A stretch of DNA of 64,000 nt from Desulfotignum sp. (GTDB lineage: Bacteria; Desulfobacterota; Desulfobacteria; Desulfobacterales; Desulfobacteraceae): positions 1 through 64,000 of the forward strand of contig JAABSA010000004.1 of NCBI GenBank assembly GCA_011390635.1. Reading direction: 5' to 3'. The translations under genes were made by a program, and so were the position numbers. The notes below the pieces were generated by a model. That model saw only the letters and a list, made by a program, of their open reading frames with translations. It did no database searches and was not told the origin of the DNA. Positions 9,563 through 17,981 of this stretch are shown here, piece by piece; position 1 is the first letter of the stretch; the number at the start of each line of letters is the position of its first letter.

Positions 9563-9602
9563 TGAAACGTTTGAAACGTCTGAAACATAATTTTGAAACG
9601 TC
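9563..9602. repeat. Tandem TGAAACGTY repeats between two activator genes
   Basis: TGAAAC occurs at 9563, 9572, 9581 and 9594. The first three copies are spaced exactly 9 bases apart (TGAAACGTT, TGAAACGTC, TGAAACATA) and the fourth follows after 4 extra bases. The cluster sits just after the stop of the upstream activator gene and about 250 bases before the start of the next. That is a plausible place for upstream activator sites, although most sites for Fis-type activators are inverted repeats. Confidence 0.5.
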
Positions 9603-11349
9603 AATCCAGCAGGCCAAGGGATTTCATTTTCCGCCAGAGGGACGTTCGGCTGATGCCAAGCAATTGTGCCGCCTTCTGCCGGTTCCCGCCGGATGTTTCA
9701 AGTGCCGTTGAAACGGATGTTACGTCCAGACCGGGATCGGCATTGTGACATGTTTCAGTGGTTAAAGTGTTGCGGCCCATTTCCAGATGCGGCAGATTTT
9801 CCACCCGGATGATCGGTCCTTTTACAAAAACAAAGGCATGCTCGATGGTTCTTTCCAGTTCCCGGACATTGCCGGGCCAGTCATACGCTGAAAACAGTTC
9901 CATTGCTTTGGGGTCAACCCCTTTCACTTTTTTTTTGAAGGTGGTGTTAAACCACTGAATGTAATAGTGCACCAGTAAAGGAATGTCTTCTTTGCGTTCT
10001 CTCAGGGGCGGAATTACCAGGGGAACGGTTCTTAACCGGTAGTAGAAATCTTCCCTGAAAGAGCCGTTCTTCAAAGCCAGGGCCAGGTTTCGATTGGTGG
10101 CGCTGATAATGCGGGCCTCCAGCGGAAGGGTCGTGGTGCCGCCAACCCTTTCAAATTCTCTTTGTTCCAGAACCCGCAGCAGTTTGATCTGCAAACTGGG
10201 CTTGAGTTCACCGATTTCATCCAGAAACAGGGTCCCTTTTTTCACCAGTTCAAATCGACCGGCCCTGGTTTTTGTGGCACCGGTAAAGGCACCTTTTTCA
10301 TGGCCGAACAGTTCTGATTCCAGAATATTTTCGGCAAGGGCAGAGCAGTTGACAGCAATAAAAGGGTGTCTGGCCCGGGGAGAATTATCATGAAGGGTGC
10401 GTGCAAACAACTCCTTGCCGGTACCGCTTTCACCCGTAATAAACACATTGACTTCACTTGCTGCAAGATCCGGTATGATTGAAAAGATCTGTTTCATGGG
10501 CCGGCTGTTGCCGATAATATTGGGAAACGCATGGGGATTTTTTGTTCTTTCCTGTGAACTTTTTTCGCCGATCAATGGCCGGAAAGTTTCCACTGCCCCG
10601 GCAATCCGCCCTTTCTCATCCCTGAGAACACCGATATTCACCAATATGGTCAGTTGAATCCCTTCTTTTTTTACAATTCGGATATCTTGATCCATCTCTG
10701 ATTTTCCGGTGTCAATGGCTGCCCGAAGCGGACATCCCAGATCACAGAGATCTGAGCGGAAAACTTCCCAGCAGTAGCGGCCGAGCACTTCTTTGCGGGA
10801 ATATCCGGTGATCTTTTCAGCAGTCCGGTTGAAAGAGGCGATTCTCCATTTTGTGTTAATGGTGAATACCCCTTCGGGCAATGCTTCCAGAAGAGATTTT
10901 TGCTTTATCAATGTGTTGCTGGTGATGTCGTCCGCTGCATTGGCCATTGGCGGCTTGCGATACCGCTTGAAGGAAAAAATAGCGCCCAGGATTATCCGGG
11001 CGTTTTCATAGAGGGGGGTTATGGTATAACGGATGGAAATGAATTTTCCAGACGCGGTTTTTATCGCAGCTTTTACATCCGTTCGGGACCTGCCATGATG
11101 CAGTGTCGCTTCCACTGCATCTTCCAATATCGATAGATAGGGACCAGCGATAAATGTACCAAAATCCAATTGTTGACCATAGGTGAGTTCAGTGGGGATC
11201 ATGTCCCGGGCTGACAGATTGAAACTCATTATTCCCATGGACCTGTCCAGAACAATCAGTCCCTCATCCGCATTGGTCAATGCATCACGTGTATTGTTGT
11301 TCACGCCCCGGCATCCGTTTCCCTTTTGATTCTGTGCTTTCTCTTCCAT
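9601..11349 (-). CDS. PAS-domain sigma-54-dependent transcriptional activator (paralogue of the next one)
   Basis: This 582-residue activator has the same plan as the gene at 7613-9310: a sensory region, a PAS domain (about 150-255), an AAA+ ATPase (Walker A GESGTGKE near 305-312, GAFTGA near 353-358) and a C-terminal Fis-type DNA-binding helix ([18 protein letters not shown]). The PAS cysteines recur as C193-x8-C202-x3-C206, in nearly the same context ([18 protein letters not shown]). The two genes look like a duplicated pair. No good ribosome site precedes the ATG at 11349, and a later GTG about 16 codons in is possible. An inverted repeat sits just upstream. It may control the redox operon, the paralogous activator or both. 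Confidence 0.88.
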   Translation of the reverse strand: MEEKAQNQKGNGCRGVNNNTRDALTNADEGLIVLDRSMGIMSFNLSARDMIPTELTYGQQLDFGTFIAGPYLSILEDAVEATLHHGRSRTDVKAAIKTASGKFISIRYTITPLYENARIILGAIFSFKRYRKPPMANAADDITSNTLIKQKSLLEALPEGVFTINTKWRIASFNRTAEKITGYSRKEVLGRYCWEVFRSDLCDLGCPLRAAIDTGKSEMDQDIRIVKKEGIQLTILVNIGVLRDEKGRIAGAVETFRPLIGEKSSQERTKNPHAFPNIIGNSRPMKQIFSIIPDLAASEVNVFITGESGTGKELFARTLHDNSPRARHPFIAVNCSALAENILESELFGHEKGAFTGATKTRAGRFELVKKGTLFLDEIGELKPSLQIKLLRVLEQREFERVGGTTTLPLEARIISATNRNLALALKNGSFREDFYYRLRTVPLVIPPLRERKEDIPLLVHYYIQWFNTTFKKKVKGVDPKAMELFSAYDWPGNVRELERTIEHAFVFVKGPIIRVENLPHLEMGRNTLTTETCHNADPGLDVTSVSTALETSGGNRQKAAQLLGISRTSLWRKMKSLGLLD

Positions 11350-11352
11350 GTC

Positions 11353-11366
11353 TTGTCATTTGACAA
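11353..11366. promoter_or_regulatory. Inverted repeat TTGTCA-TT-TGACAA at the activator start
   Basis: Two perfect 6-base arms separated by 2 bases lie 4 bases before the start codon of the activator at 9601-11349. This could be an autoregulatory operator overlapping the leader. The protein that binds it is unknown. Confidence 0.4.
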
Positions 11367-11500
11367 CACAACTCTATGGCAATTGAAATCCGGTGTCAAC
11401 TGTTGCCTTGTAAAACAGCAGCAGGCGGCACATTTGTCCGGAGCCCTGGTACGGAGGTAAAAACCGCAGTGGGTTTGGTCAATGCCCAGGCGGATAAAAG

Positions 11501-11548
11501 AAACACCCGGTGCCGCCTTGAACAAGGATCGGGCAGCACCGGGTGTTT
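11501..11548 (-). terminator. Terminator of the betaine methyltransferase operon
   Basis: A perfect 13-base stem (AAACACCCGGTGC at 11501-11513 against 11536-11548) with a 22-base loop is followed, on the minus strand, by a T-rich tail (TTTCTTTTAT). It lies 51 bases after the stop of the methyltransferase at 11599. Confidence 0.8.
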
Positions 11549-11598
11549 ATGGAAAAGGCCCTGCAGGTATATATTGCCGGACAGGGGATCAAAAACGG

Positions 11599-12399
11599 TT
11601 AACTTTCAATGACCCCGGCTCTGACCCCTTTGAGGTAATTCATGCAGTAGTTGTCATGGCCCATCAGCATATCTGCTGTTTTGATGGTGGCCATGATTTT
11701 TTTGTCCAACGGATCGATGATGGCGGAATCCATACCTGCCGCCATCATCAGGGTGACAAAGGTGCGGTTGATGATGTGGCGCTGGGGCAGACCATAGGAA
11801 ATATTGGACAAGCCCCCGGTGATGTGCACTTCGGGAAACTGTGCCTTGATGGCCCGCACTGCATCCAGAACCATGACTCCCTTGGTGGAGTCTGTGGAAA
11901 TGGGTTGCACCAGTGGATCCACATAAATATTGGCCGTGGGAATACCGATCTTATTGAGTTCTGCCACCAGGGTTTTGGCCCGGCCCAGGATGTCATCGGA
12001 TGCCGTGGGCATGCCGCCGTCATCCATGCACAGGGCGATCACTTTGCAGTCCTTGCCTTTCAGAAACGGGATCATGTTGTCGAACCGTTCCTTTTCCAGG
12101 CTGATGGAGTTGATCATGGGGGTCTTTTTCACCATGGCAAATGCCATTTCCAGGATTGCCGGATCCGGGCTGTCCAGGGACAGTGGTACGGTGGCAATGG
12201 GCTGGATGGTGTCCAGCAGCCATTTCATATCCGCTTCCTCATGGCCGATGCGGGCACCGGCATTCACGTCTATAAAAGCGGCTCCTGCCTCCTGCTGTTT
12301 TTTGACATCGTCAATGATATAGTCGGCATTTCTATCTGCCACAGCCGCCTGGACCAGTTTTCTGGAGGTGTTGATACGTTCTCCGATTACTTCAAACAT
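11599..12399 (-). CDS. mtgA: Methyl-corrinoid : tetrahydrofolate methyltransferase (MtgA type)
   Basis: This 266-residue protein has the pterin-binding TIM-barrel fold of AcsE, MetH and MtgA. It starts FEVIGERINTSRK and contains AGAAFIDVNAGAR and LSLDSPDP, which are typical of the family. Its expected role is to move the methyl group from the methylated corrinoid protein to tetrahydrofolate, giving methyl-THF for oxidation through the reverse Wood-Ljungdahl route. It is the last gene of the BCCT / methyltransferase / corrinoid protein operon, starting 24 bases after its neighbour, with AAGGAGACACC before the ATG. The mtgA name rests on this context. The sequence alone does not exclude another methylated C1 donor. 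Confidence 0.85.
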   Translation of the reverse strand: MFEVIGERINTSRKLVQAAVADRNADYIIDDVKKQQEAGAAFIDVNAGARIGHEEADMKWLLDTIQPIATVPLSLDSPDPAILEMAFAMVKKTPMINSISLEKERFDNMIPFLKGKDCKVIALCMDDGGMPTASDDILGRAKTLVAELNKIGIPTANIYVDPLVQPISTDSTKGVMVLDAVRAIKAQFPEVHITGGLSNISYGLPQRHIINRTFVTLMMAAGMDSAIIDPLDKKIMATIKTADMLMGHDNYCMNYLKGVRAGVIES

Positions 12400-12423
12400 G
12401 GGTGTCTCCTTATCAGTATCCCT

Positions 12424-13056
12424 TTATGCTACAAGGCTTTTGGCCAGTTTGGCGGCCGATCCTGCATCAGCTGCAAACCCGTCCGCACCGATGTCATCGG
12501 CAAACGACTGGGTGACAGGGGCACCGCCCACCATGATTTTTACCTGATCTCTGATCCCTGCTTCCACAATAGCATCTATGGTTTGTTTCATCATGGGCAT
12601 GGTAGTTGTCAACAGTGCTGACAGACATACAATCTGGGCATTTTTTTCTTTTGCCTTGGTTACAAAATCTTCCGGCGGAATATCCACACCGATATTGTGT
12701 ACCTCCATGCCGGCGCTTTCCATCATCATTGCCACCAGGTTCTTGCCGATGTCATGGAGATCTCCTTTGACCGTGCCGATGATTACGGATGCGGCAGCTT
12801 TTCCTTCCCCTTCTGCGAGCAGGGGCTTGAGAATGGTGACACAACTTGCCATGGCATGGGCAGCCATCAGCACTTCAGGGATGAACATGTCACCATTTTC
12901 CATTTTTTCCCCCACAATGTCCATCCCGGCAATCAATCCTTTGTTGAGGATGTCGTTGGCAGATGTATTCTTGGCCAGGGCATCATTGACAAGGCTTGTG
13001 AGTTTGGCTTCATCGCAGGCAACCAGGGCTTCGGTCATGGCATTAAAATCAGTCAT
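12424..13056 (-). CDS. Corrinoid (cobalamin-binding) methyl carrier protein, MttC/MtgC type
   Basis: This 210-residue two-domain protein has an N-terminal four-helix cap (about 1-85) and a C-terminal Rossmann-like B12-binding domain. The D-x-H-x-x-G signature is present as GDLHDIGKN, with His101 expected to be the lower cobalt ligand. The later SALLTTTMP and VGGAPV stretches also fit the family. It would take a methyl group from the quaternary amine through the neighbouring MttB-type enzyme and give it to the MtgA-like enzyme. The three genes are tandem with gaps of 11 and 24 bases. No corrinoid-reactivating RamA gene lies in the window, so activation must be encoded elsewhere. Confidence 0.93.
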   Translation of the reverse strand: MTDFNAMTEALVACDEAKLTSLVNDALAKNTSANDILNKGLIAGMDIVGEKMENGDMFIPEVLMAAHAMASCVTILKPLLAEGEGKAAASVIIGTVKGDLHDIGKNLVAMMMESAGMEVHNIGVDIPPEDFVTKAKEKNAQIVCLSALLTTTMPMMKQTIDAIVEAGIRDQVKIMVGGAPVTQSFADDIGADGFAADAGSAAKLAKSLVA

Positions 13057-13067
13057 TTTTTTCTCCT

Positions 13068-14489
13068 TTATTTGTTTTTGCGTTTTTCAACGTAGTCAGT
13101 CAGTTCTTTTTCGATATCCGGGTTGATCTCCGGTTTCTCATAGGCAGCCAGGCGCTGGGCCACTTTGTCTTCCGCCACCTGGAAAATATGCTGTTTTCCT
13201 GCCTTGGCCCAGGCATCCTTGTTTTTCCGGTTCATGAGAGACGGCATATAAAATTCTGTCCGGCACAGCTGGAAAGTCTTGGGATGGGTCAGATACTGGC
13301 CGCCGATCCCCACCTGTTTGATCACATCCAGATCAATGGCATCATCTGTCAAAGAAACCGGTTTGAACATGTTTCTTATCATACCACAGACTTCTTCGTC
13401 CACCATAAATTTTTCAAAGCTCATGGCAATGTAGGAACCTAAGATGCCGCCGGCATGGAGAATAAAATTTACCCCTCCTCTGGCAGCCGTTAAAAGGGCC
13501 AGGGCGGATTCTGCACCAGCCTGGGCATCTGTGCACAACGCATCGGTGAGCCCGCCGCCGGATCTGGAGGGCAGGTTGTAAAACCGGGCCATCTGGGCAA
13601 CCAGGTGGATATTTTTATCTAATTCAGGGGCGCCGATGGACAGGGCACCGGTTTTCATGTCCATGGCAGATGAGGTGGAACCGTATACCACGGGAGCACC
13701 GGGTCTGACCAGCTGGGCCAGGGTGATGCCGGCCAGGATTTCCGCGTTCTGCAGGGCCATCACGCCCCCCAGGGTTACGGGGCCTGAGCCCCCTGCCATG
13801 ATCAAAGATGCCACCACGCAGGCCTGGTTGTTCTGGGCCAGGGCGATAAGCGCCCCGATCATTTCATCCGAAAACTGCAAAGGAGACAGGGAGTTGATCA
13901 GGGAGACGGACACGGTTTTGTCCATGATTTTTTCTTTGCCGCCCCAGAGGATTTCGGCCATTTCCACCCCTTCCAGGGCCGCTTTTTTGGATACCGGGCT
14001 GCCCATGAAGGGTTTGTCGCAAAGGAGCATGTTGGAGAGGTTCAGATCCAGGTGAACGGTCTGGTGGGGCATGTCCGATGGTTCCACCATCATCCATCCG
14101 TTCATGTCGATGTACGGAGATGTCTGGATCAGTTTGCAGAAGTTGTCATAGTCCTCCATGGTGGCCTGGCGTTCATTGCCTTTGGCATCCATGACAAAAG
14201 GGGCGCCGTAGCCGGGAAGAAAAACAAAGTCATCTTCTCCGATTTCCACACTTTTTTCCGGATTTCTGGCGTGTACGGTGAACCGCTTGGGGGCGGTTTC
14301 CAGGGCTTTCTGGATATCGGATTCCTGGAAAAACACTTTGTTGCCGTCCACTTTGAAGCCGTTGTCTTTGAAAATCTGAAGTCCTTCCTCATCATTGAAG
14401 GCCACGCCGGTGGTCTTCAACAGATCCATGGCAGCGTCATGGATTTTTTCCATATCCTGCCGGCTCAGTTCCTGCATTCGGTCATACAT
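13068..14489 (-). CDS. mtgB: Trimethylamine/betaine methyltransferase family protein (MttB superfamily, no pyrrolysine)
   Basis: This 473-residue member of the MttB superfamily has an uninterrupted frame without an internal amber codon. It therefore belongs with the non-pyrrolysine enzymes, which act on quaternary amines such as glycine betaine, proline betaine or carnitine, rather than with archaeal trimethylamine enzymes. The ATG at 14489 (MYDRMQELSRQDME) was chosen because AAGGAG sits 8 bases before it; a longer frame to 14552 would overlap the transporter gene. With the BCCT transporter upstream and corrinoid protein downstream it should demethylate an imported quaternary amine. Glycine betaine is the likeliest substrate, but the sequence does not fix it, so mtgB is provisional. 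Confidence 0.85.
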   Translation of the reverse strand: MYDRMQELSRQDMEKIHDAAMDLLKTTGVAFNDEEGLQIFKDNGFKVDGNKVFFQESDIQKALETAPKRFTVHARNPEKSVEIGEDDFVFLPGYGAPFVMDAKGNERQATMEDYDNFCKLIQTSPYIDMNGWMMVEPSDMPHQTVHLDLNLSNMLLCDKPFMGSPVSKKAALEGVEMAEILWGGKEKIMDKTVSVSLINSLSPLQFSDEMIGALIALAQNNQACVVASLIMAGGSGPVTLGGVMALQNAEILAGITLAQLVRPGAPVVYGSTSSAMDMKTGALSIGAPELDKNIHLVAQMARFYNLPSRSGGGLTDALCTDAQAGAESALALLTAARGGVNFILHAGGILGSYIAMSFEKFMVDEEVCGMIRNMFKPVSLTDDAIDLDVIKQVGIGGQYLTHPKTFQLCRTEFYMPSLMNRKNKDAWAKAGKQHIFQVAEDKVAQRLAAYEKPEINPDIEKELTDYVEKRKNK

Positions 14490-14541
14490 AGGTTTTTCTC
14501 CTTTGAAGACCCCCGGGGGTCCTCCTCTTAAGGGTTGGCAA

Positions 14542-16050
14542 TTATGTTGCATGAAAGTTTTGTGTCCTGTATCGGTGCAACCCCCTGAAGGTGCTGAACA
14601 GGGCCAGCAGCAGCAAAAACATCAGGGGAAAGGCCGTGGCAATGGAAGCTGTCTGAATGGCCTTGAGACTGCCTGATCCGGCCAGCACGGCTGCCACGGC
14701 ACCCAGGGCGATTCCCCAGAAAGCCCGCAGGTTTCTGCCTGGATTTTCATGGCCTGATACAAACATGGCCAGTGAAATGGCGGCAGAGTTGGCAGATGTC
14801 AAAAAAAAGGTTCCGATGAGAAAGATCAGCGCCACAGCCAGCAGTCCTGTCATGGGCAGATGCTGGGCAATGGCGAAAATAGCACTTTCCACCCCGTGTT
14901 CTTTGAGTGTGGCGGTGACGTCATAATGGATGCCGGCCCCGCCCACCACACCGTACCAGAGAAAATTTCCCAAAGACGGCAGGATCAGGGATGCAGCAAC
15001 CGTCTGCCGGATGGTCCTGCCCCTGGAGATACGGGCAATGAAAACAGCCACAAAAGGTGCCCAGCTCATCCACCAGGCCCAGTAGAAAACCGTCCATGAC
15101 CCGATCCAGTTGCCCTCATGTCCGGGTGCTGTGAACAGGCTCATGGGAATAAAATGCAGCAGATACTGGCCTATGGAATTAACAGTAAGGTTTATCAGAA
15201 AAATAGTGGGACCGAACACCAAAATGAAAAACCACACCAGGGCAAATACCCACATGTTGATGTCTCCGATAAGTTTGACCCCTTTTTGCAGGCCTGTGTA
15301 AACAGACAGGGTGAAAATGGCAGTCAGCGCGCCGATGATGATATAGGTGCTGGATGGACCCAGCTGGAGTCCGTATTGGTATTTGAGGCCGGCTGACAGC
15401 TGGAGTGCTACAAAACCGGTGGTGGTGGCAAGTCCGCCCAGGGTGGCGAAAACCGCAAAAATATCCAGGATTTTTCCCCAGATGCCATGGATTCTGTCAC
15501 CGATGGCATAGTAAAATGCTGAAGAAAACTTCAGGGGCAGGTTGCAGGTAAAACAGGCATGGGCAAGGGAAATGGTAAGCATGGCAAAGATGGACCATGC
15601 GCTCAGACCCCAGTGAAAAAAGGAATAGGTCATGGCGTTGGACCCGGTGACCGGGGTGTTGGCTTCCCCGCCGAAATAGGGGGGCGGGCTCATGTAATGG
15701 TATGCTGGCTCGGCCGGCCCCCAGAAAACAATCCCGGCGGCAATGGCAGATCCGAACAGCATGGCGAACCAGGAAAAATTGGAAAACTCGGGCGTGTCCC
15801 CGGGCAGTCCCAGTTTCATGGAGCCATATCCGGGACCCATGAGAATGAAACATCCCGTCACCAGGAAAAATACCGTGATCAGGTAAAGCCATCCCCATAC
15901 CGTGGTGGTCCAGTTGAAAACCGCATTGATGATTGATGCCATATTTTCAGGAAAGATAATGGACCAGAGCACAAACACAATGGTGATGCCGGCGGAAATC
16001 CAGAAAACAAAGGGGTCAAAGGCTCTGGGTGAAACGGTTTTTTGTGTCAC
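14542..16050 (-). CDS. BCCT-family betaine/carnitine/choline transporter
   Basis: This inner-membrane carrier of about 502 residues has roughly twelve hydrophobic segments. The BCCT signature is clear in FYWAWWMSWAPFVAVFIARI and SRGRTIRQ, as is the tryptophan-bearing substrate segment FHWGLSAWSIF. The GTG at 16050 was chosen because AGGAG stands 7 bases upstream; the longer frame to 16263 adds an unlikely leader and runs over the sigma-54 promoter. As first gene of the operon with an MttB-type methyltransferase, it probably imports betaine for catabolism rather than only for osmoprotection. No long C-terminal regulatory tail like that of BetP is visible. DMSP or carnitine are other possible substrates. 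Confidence 0.93.
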   Translation of the reverse strand: MTQKTVSPRAFDPFVFWISAGITIVFVLWSIIFPENMASIINAVFNWTTTVWGWLYLITVFFLVTGCFILMGPGYGSMKLGLPGDTPEFSNFSWFAMLFGSAIAAGIVFWGPAEPAYHYMSPPPYFGGEANTPVTGSNAMTYSFFHWGLSAWSIFAMLTISLAHACFTCNLPLKFSSAFYYAIGDRIHGIWGKILDIFAVFATLGGLATTTGFVALQLSAGLKYQYGLQLGPSSTYIIIGALTAIFTLSVYTGLQKGVKLIGDINMWVFALVWFFILVFGPTIFLINLTVNSIGQYLLHFIPMSLFTAPGHEGNWIGSWTVFYWAWWMSWAPFVAVFIARISRGRTIRQTVAASLILPSLGNFLWYGVVGGAGIHYDVTATLKEHGVESAIFAIAQHLPMTGLLAVALIFLIGTFFLTSANSAAISLAMFVSGHENPGRNLRAFWGIALGAVAAVLAGSGSLKAIQTASIATAFPLMFLLLLALFSTFRGLHRYRTQNFHAT

Positions 16051-16164
16051 TGATAATCTCCTGGATTGTTCCAAAAAATAGCAATAAATAAGAGATGAAA
16101 CCCGCTGGTATCCCGTAGGGACAATATAAAGGTGATTCTTTAAAAACAAGCCTGACCCTTTACA

Positions 16165-16181
16165 ATGCAGGATATGTGCCA
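16165..16181 (-). promoter_or_regulatory. Sigma-54 (-24/-12) promoter of the betaine operon
   Basis: On the minus strand the sequence is TGGCACATATCCTGCAT. The -24 GG is at 16180-16179 and the -12 GC at 16168-16167, with exactly ten bases between, matching the consensus TGGCAC-N5-TTGC at all key positions. It precedes the BCCT gene and follows an activator gene carrying GAFTGA. Confidence 0.8.
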
Positions 16182-16205
16182 GTTGTTTCCGGATCCAAAA
16201 AACGG

Positions 16206-16221
16206 TGCAGATTACTCTGCA
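16206..16221. promoter_or_regulatory. Inverted repeat TGCAGA-TTAC-TCTGCA, candidate activator site
   Basis: Perfect 6-base arms with a 4-base spacer are centred about 58 bases upstream of the predicted sigma-54 start. This form suits a dimeric Fis-type helix-turn-helix, such as that of the activator at 16351-17817. The distance is at the short end for enhancer sites. Confidence 0.5.
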
Positions 16222-16277
16222 AGACGTTGATATAAAAGACCATATAATAAAAAGATTGCCCATGGTATTCCGGGCAT

Positions 16278-16320
16278 GTCCTGCAAAAAGAGAAAAAAAT
16301 TTTTTTCTTTTTGCAGGACA
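16278..16320. promoter_or_regulatory. Long palindrome between activator gene and betaine operon
   Basis: Arms GTCCTGCAAAAAG and CTTTTTGCAGGAC are perfect over 13 bases and continue through an A7/T7 core with a small bulge. It lies 31 bases after the activator stop and may terminate that gene. Its CTGCA arms resemble the TGCAG arms of the 16206 repeat, so it could instead be a second activator site about 140 bases upstream of the sigma-54 start. Confidence 0.5.
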
Positions 16321-16350
16321 GAAAGAAAAATTTTTTTCAGGTGAAAAAAA

Positions 16351-17817
16351 TTATCTGTCTGGCCGGGGCAGATAATCGGCCCGGCACAACCGGTATTTTT
16401 TAATTTTATAGTGCAGCAGCTGTCTGGAAATCCCCAGGGTGCCGGCTGCCCGGGTCACGTTGCCCCGGCAGTTCAAAAGGGCTGCCTTCACAGCTTTTTT
16501 TTCACGGTTCTCCTGGATATCTGCAAGGGGCTGGAAAAAATCCTGTGCAACTGCCGGGGCAGGTGCAATGTCAATGTCTGTTTGCTTTGCATCAACAGGA
16601 TCCAGGGCATCCAGTCCCGGGGTGAACTGGTCAATTCCCAGAATTTTTTCCTGACCGGCCATGTTCATGGCACCTTCGATAAGATGCTCCAGTTCCCGTA
16701 TATTGCCGGGCCATTGATAGACCCGGAACAATTCCAGCACCTCGGAAGATATTTTTTGGATATGGGTTCCCAGGCGCAGATTATATTTTGCGATGAAATG
16801 GGAGACCAGCTCCTCCAGGCTGTCCAGTCGGTCCCGCAGGGGCGGCAGCTTGACCATGACCACCCCCAGCCGGTAATACAGATCCGTGCGCAGACGGTTC
16901 TCCCGGATGGCCACCCGGGGATCCTGGCTCACCGAAGAGATGATTTTCACATCCACACCAATTTCTTTGACAGAGCCCAGCCGGCGCACCTTTTTTTCCT
17001 GGATGGCCCGGAGCAGTTTGGCCTGCAGTTCCACAGGCATGGCCAGCAGTTCATCTAAAAACAGGGTGCCTCTGTGGGCGGTTTCAAACAGGCCGGGTTT
17101 GTCCAGGGCGCCGGTAAATGCGCCTTTTGTGGTGCCGAACAGCATACCTTCCATCAGGTAATGGGGAATGGCCGCACAGTTTACCGCCACATATTTTTCC
17201 TGGCGCCTGGGGCTGAAATTGTGGATGGACTGTGCAAACAGTTCTTTTCCAGTGCCGGTTTCCCCCTGAATCATGATAGGGGAAGGAGATGCAGATGCTT
17301 TCTGGGCGGTTTCTTTGACCCGGATAAAGTCGACACTGGTGCCGATGAGATCTTCAAAGGTGAAGCGGGTCCCGTTGCCCAGTTCAGAGCGGCATTCCGG
17401 TGCGGCTGTCCCGGGCATGGATCTGCGCAGCAGTTCATAATCCTTGACAAAGCAGATGACCCCGGTGATGGCATTTTCCACAAACAAAGGATAGACCGAG
17501 GTGATTGTATTGGCCACTTTTCCGGAAATGGTTTTGTAGAAAAATATCCGGTTTTTTATGGGGCTTTTCCGGGCGGTACACTGCATGATCATGCTGGTAC
17601 GGTTGTTCAGCTCATAGATGTCGGTTACCTTGAGGCCCATGGCTTTTTCGGGCAGAATTCCGTCAATTTTCGACTGGGCCTGGTTGTAGAAATGGATGAC
17701 CCCGTGTATGTCGGCAATGATCACTCCGTCATCCAGGTGATTCAGTACCGAAAAAAAATCGATGCGGTGCATGTCCAGCCGACCATACCCTGCCTTGGAT
17801 TTTGCCATATCTCTCAT
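16351..17817 (-). CDS. PAS-domain sigma-54-dependent activator, probable regulator of the betaine operon
   Basis: This 488-residue protein has an N-terminal PAS domain (about 18-130), an AAA+ ATPase with Walker A GETGTGKE (185-192), the sigma-54 loop GAFTGA (232-237) and Walker B FLDE (253-256), and a C-terminal Fis-type helix-turn-helix (about 450-482, GISRQLLHYKIKKY). There is no receiver domain, so the PAS domain probably senses a small molecule, as in RocR-like regulators. It sits immediately upstream of the sigma-54 promoter of the BCCT/mtg operon on the same strand and is the obvious candidate activator. The start is uncertain: the ATG at 17817 has a weak ribosome site and ATGs at 17808 and further in are alternatives. 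Confidence 0.88.
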   Translation of the reverse strand: MRDMAKSKAGYGRLDMHRIDFFSVLNHLDDGVIIADIHGVIHFYNQAQSKIDGILPEKAMGLKVTDIYELNNRTSMIMQCTARKSPIKNRIFFYKTISGKVANTITSVYPLFVENAITGVICFVKDYELLRRSMPGTAAPECRSELGNGTRFTFEDLIGTSVDFIRVKETAQKASASPSPIMIQGETGTGKELFAQSIHNFSPRRQEKYVAVNCAAIPHYLMEGMLFGTTKGAFTGALDKPGLFETAHRGTLFLDELLAMPVELQAKLLRAIQEKKVRRLGSVKEIGVDVKIISSVSQDPRVAIRENRLRTDLYYRLGVVMVKLPPLRDRLDSLEELVSHFIAKYNLRLGTHIQKISSEVLELFRVYQWPGNIRELEHLIEGAMNMAGQEKILGIDQFTPGLDALDPVDAKQTDIDIAPAPAVAQDFFQPLADIQENREKKAVKAALLNCRGNVTRAAGTLGISRQLLHYKIKKYRLCRADYLPRPDR

Positions 17818-17875
17818 TCTTTGTCATATCCTGCTTGCAGTATATGGAAGCATAAACCAGGGGATCTTCACAAGA

Positions 17876-17924
17876 AAAAAAAATAAAAAACCGGTGGTGA
17901 CGGAATCATTTTGTCACCACCGGT
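17876..17924 (-). terminator. Terminator of the acyl-CoA dehydrogenase gene
   Basis: A perfect 12-base stem (ACCGGTGGTGAC at 17890-17901 against 17913-17924) is followed on the minus strand by TTTTTTATTT and more T. It is a textbook intrinsic terminator, 58 bases after the stop codon at 17982. Confidence 0.92.
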
Positions 17925-17981
17925 CAAGTGATTATATAGAAGCGATGACCTGTCCGGCATGGAGGCTGCCTCTGTCCGGGG

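Larger units (their letters stand above)
16051..16350 (-). promoter_or_regulatory. Regulatory region of the betaine operon
   Basis: This 300-base gap between the transporter start and the activator gene holds a sigma-54 promoter (16167-16181), a 16-base inverted repeat (16206-16221) and a long palindrome (16278-16320), each listed separately. The leader from the predicted start site near 16155 to the GTG at 16050 is about 105 bases. Confidence 0.6.

Noticed and set aside
11482-12621. A 379-codon plus-strand frame across the mtgA gene
   Set aside because: It is antisense to a clear methyltransferase, with shadow-type composition. The same applies to minus-strand frames at 20742-21680 and 23289-24512 over the ABC importer.
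13068-14489. Pyrrolysine in the MttB-family methyltransferase
   Set aside because: The gene has no internal TAG codon and no pyl genes are in the window, so it is a non-pyrrolysine member.
14490-14552. Longer methyltransferase reading frame overlapping the transporter
   Set aside because: The upstream codons include the ribosome site AAGGAG itself and do not resemble the family. The ATG at 14489 fits better.
16051-16263. Longer transporter frame starting at 16263
   Set aside because: It would run through the sigma-54 promoter, and its first 70 residues do not match BCCT proteins. The GTG at 16050 has AGGAG in place.
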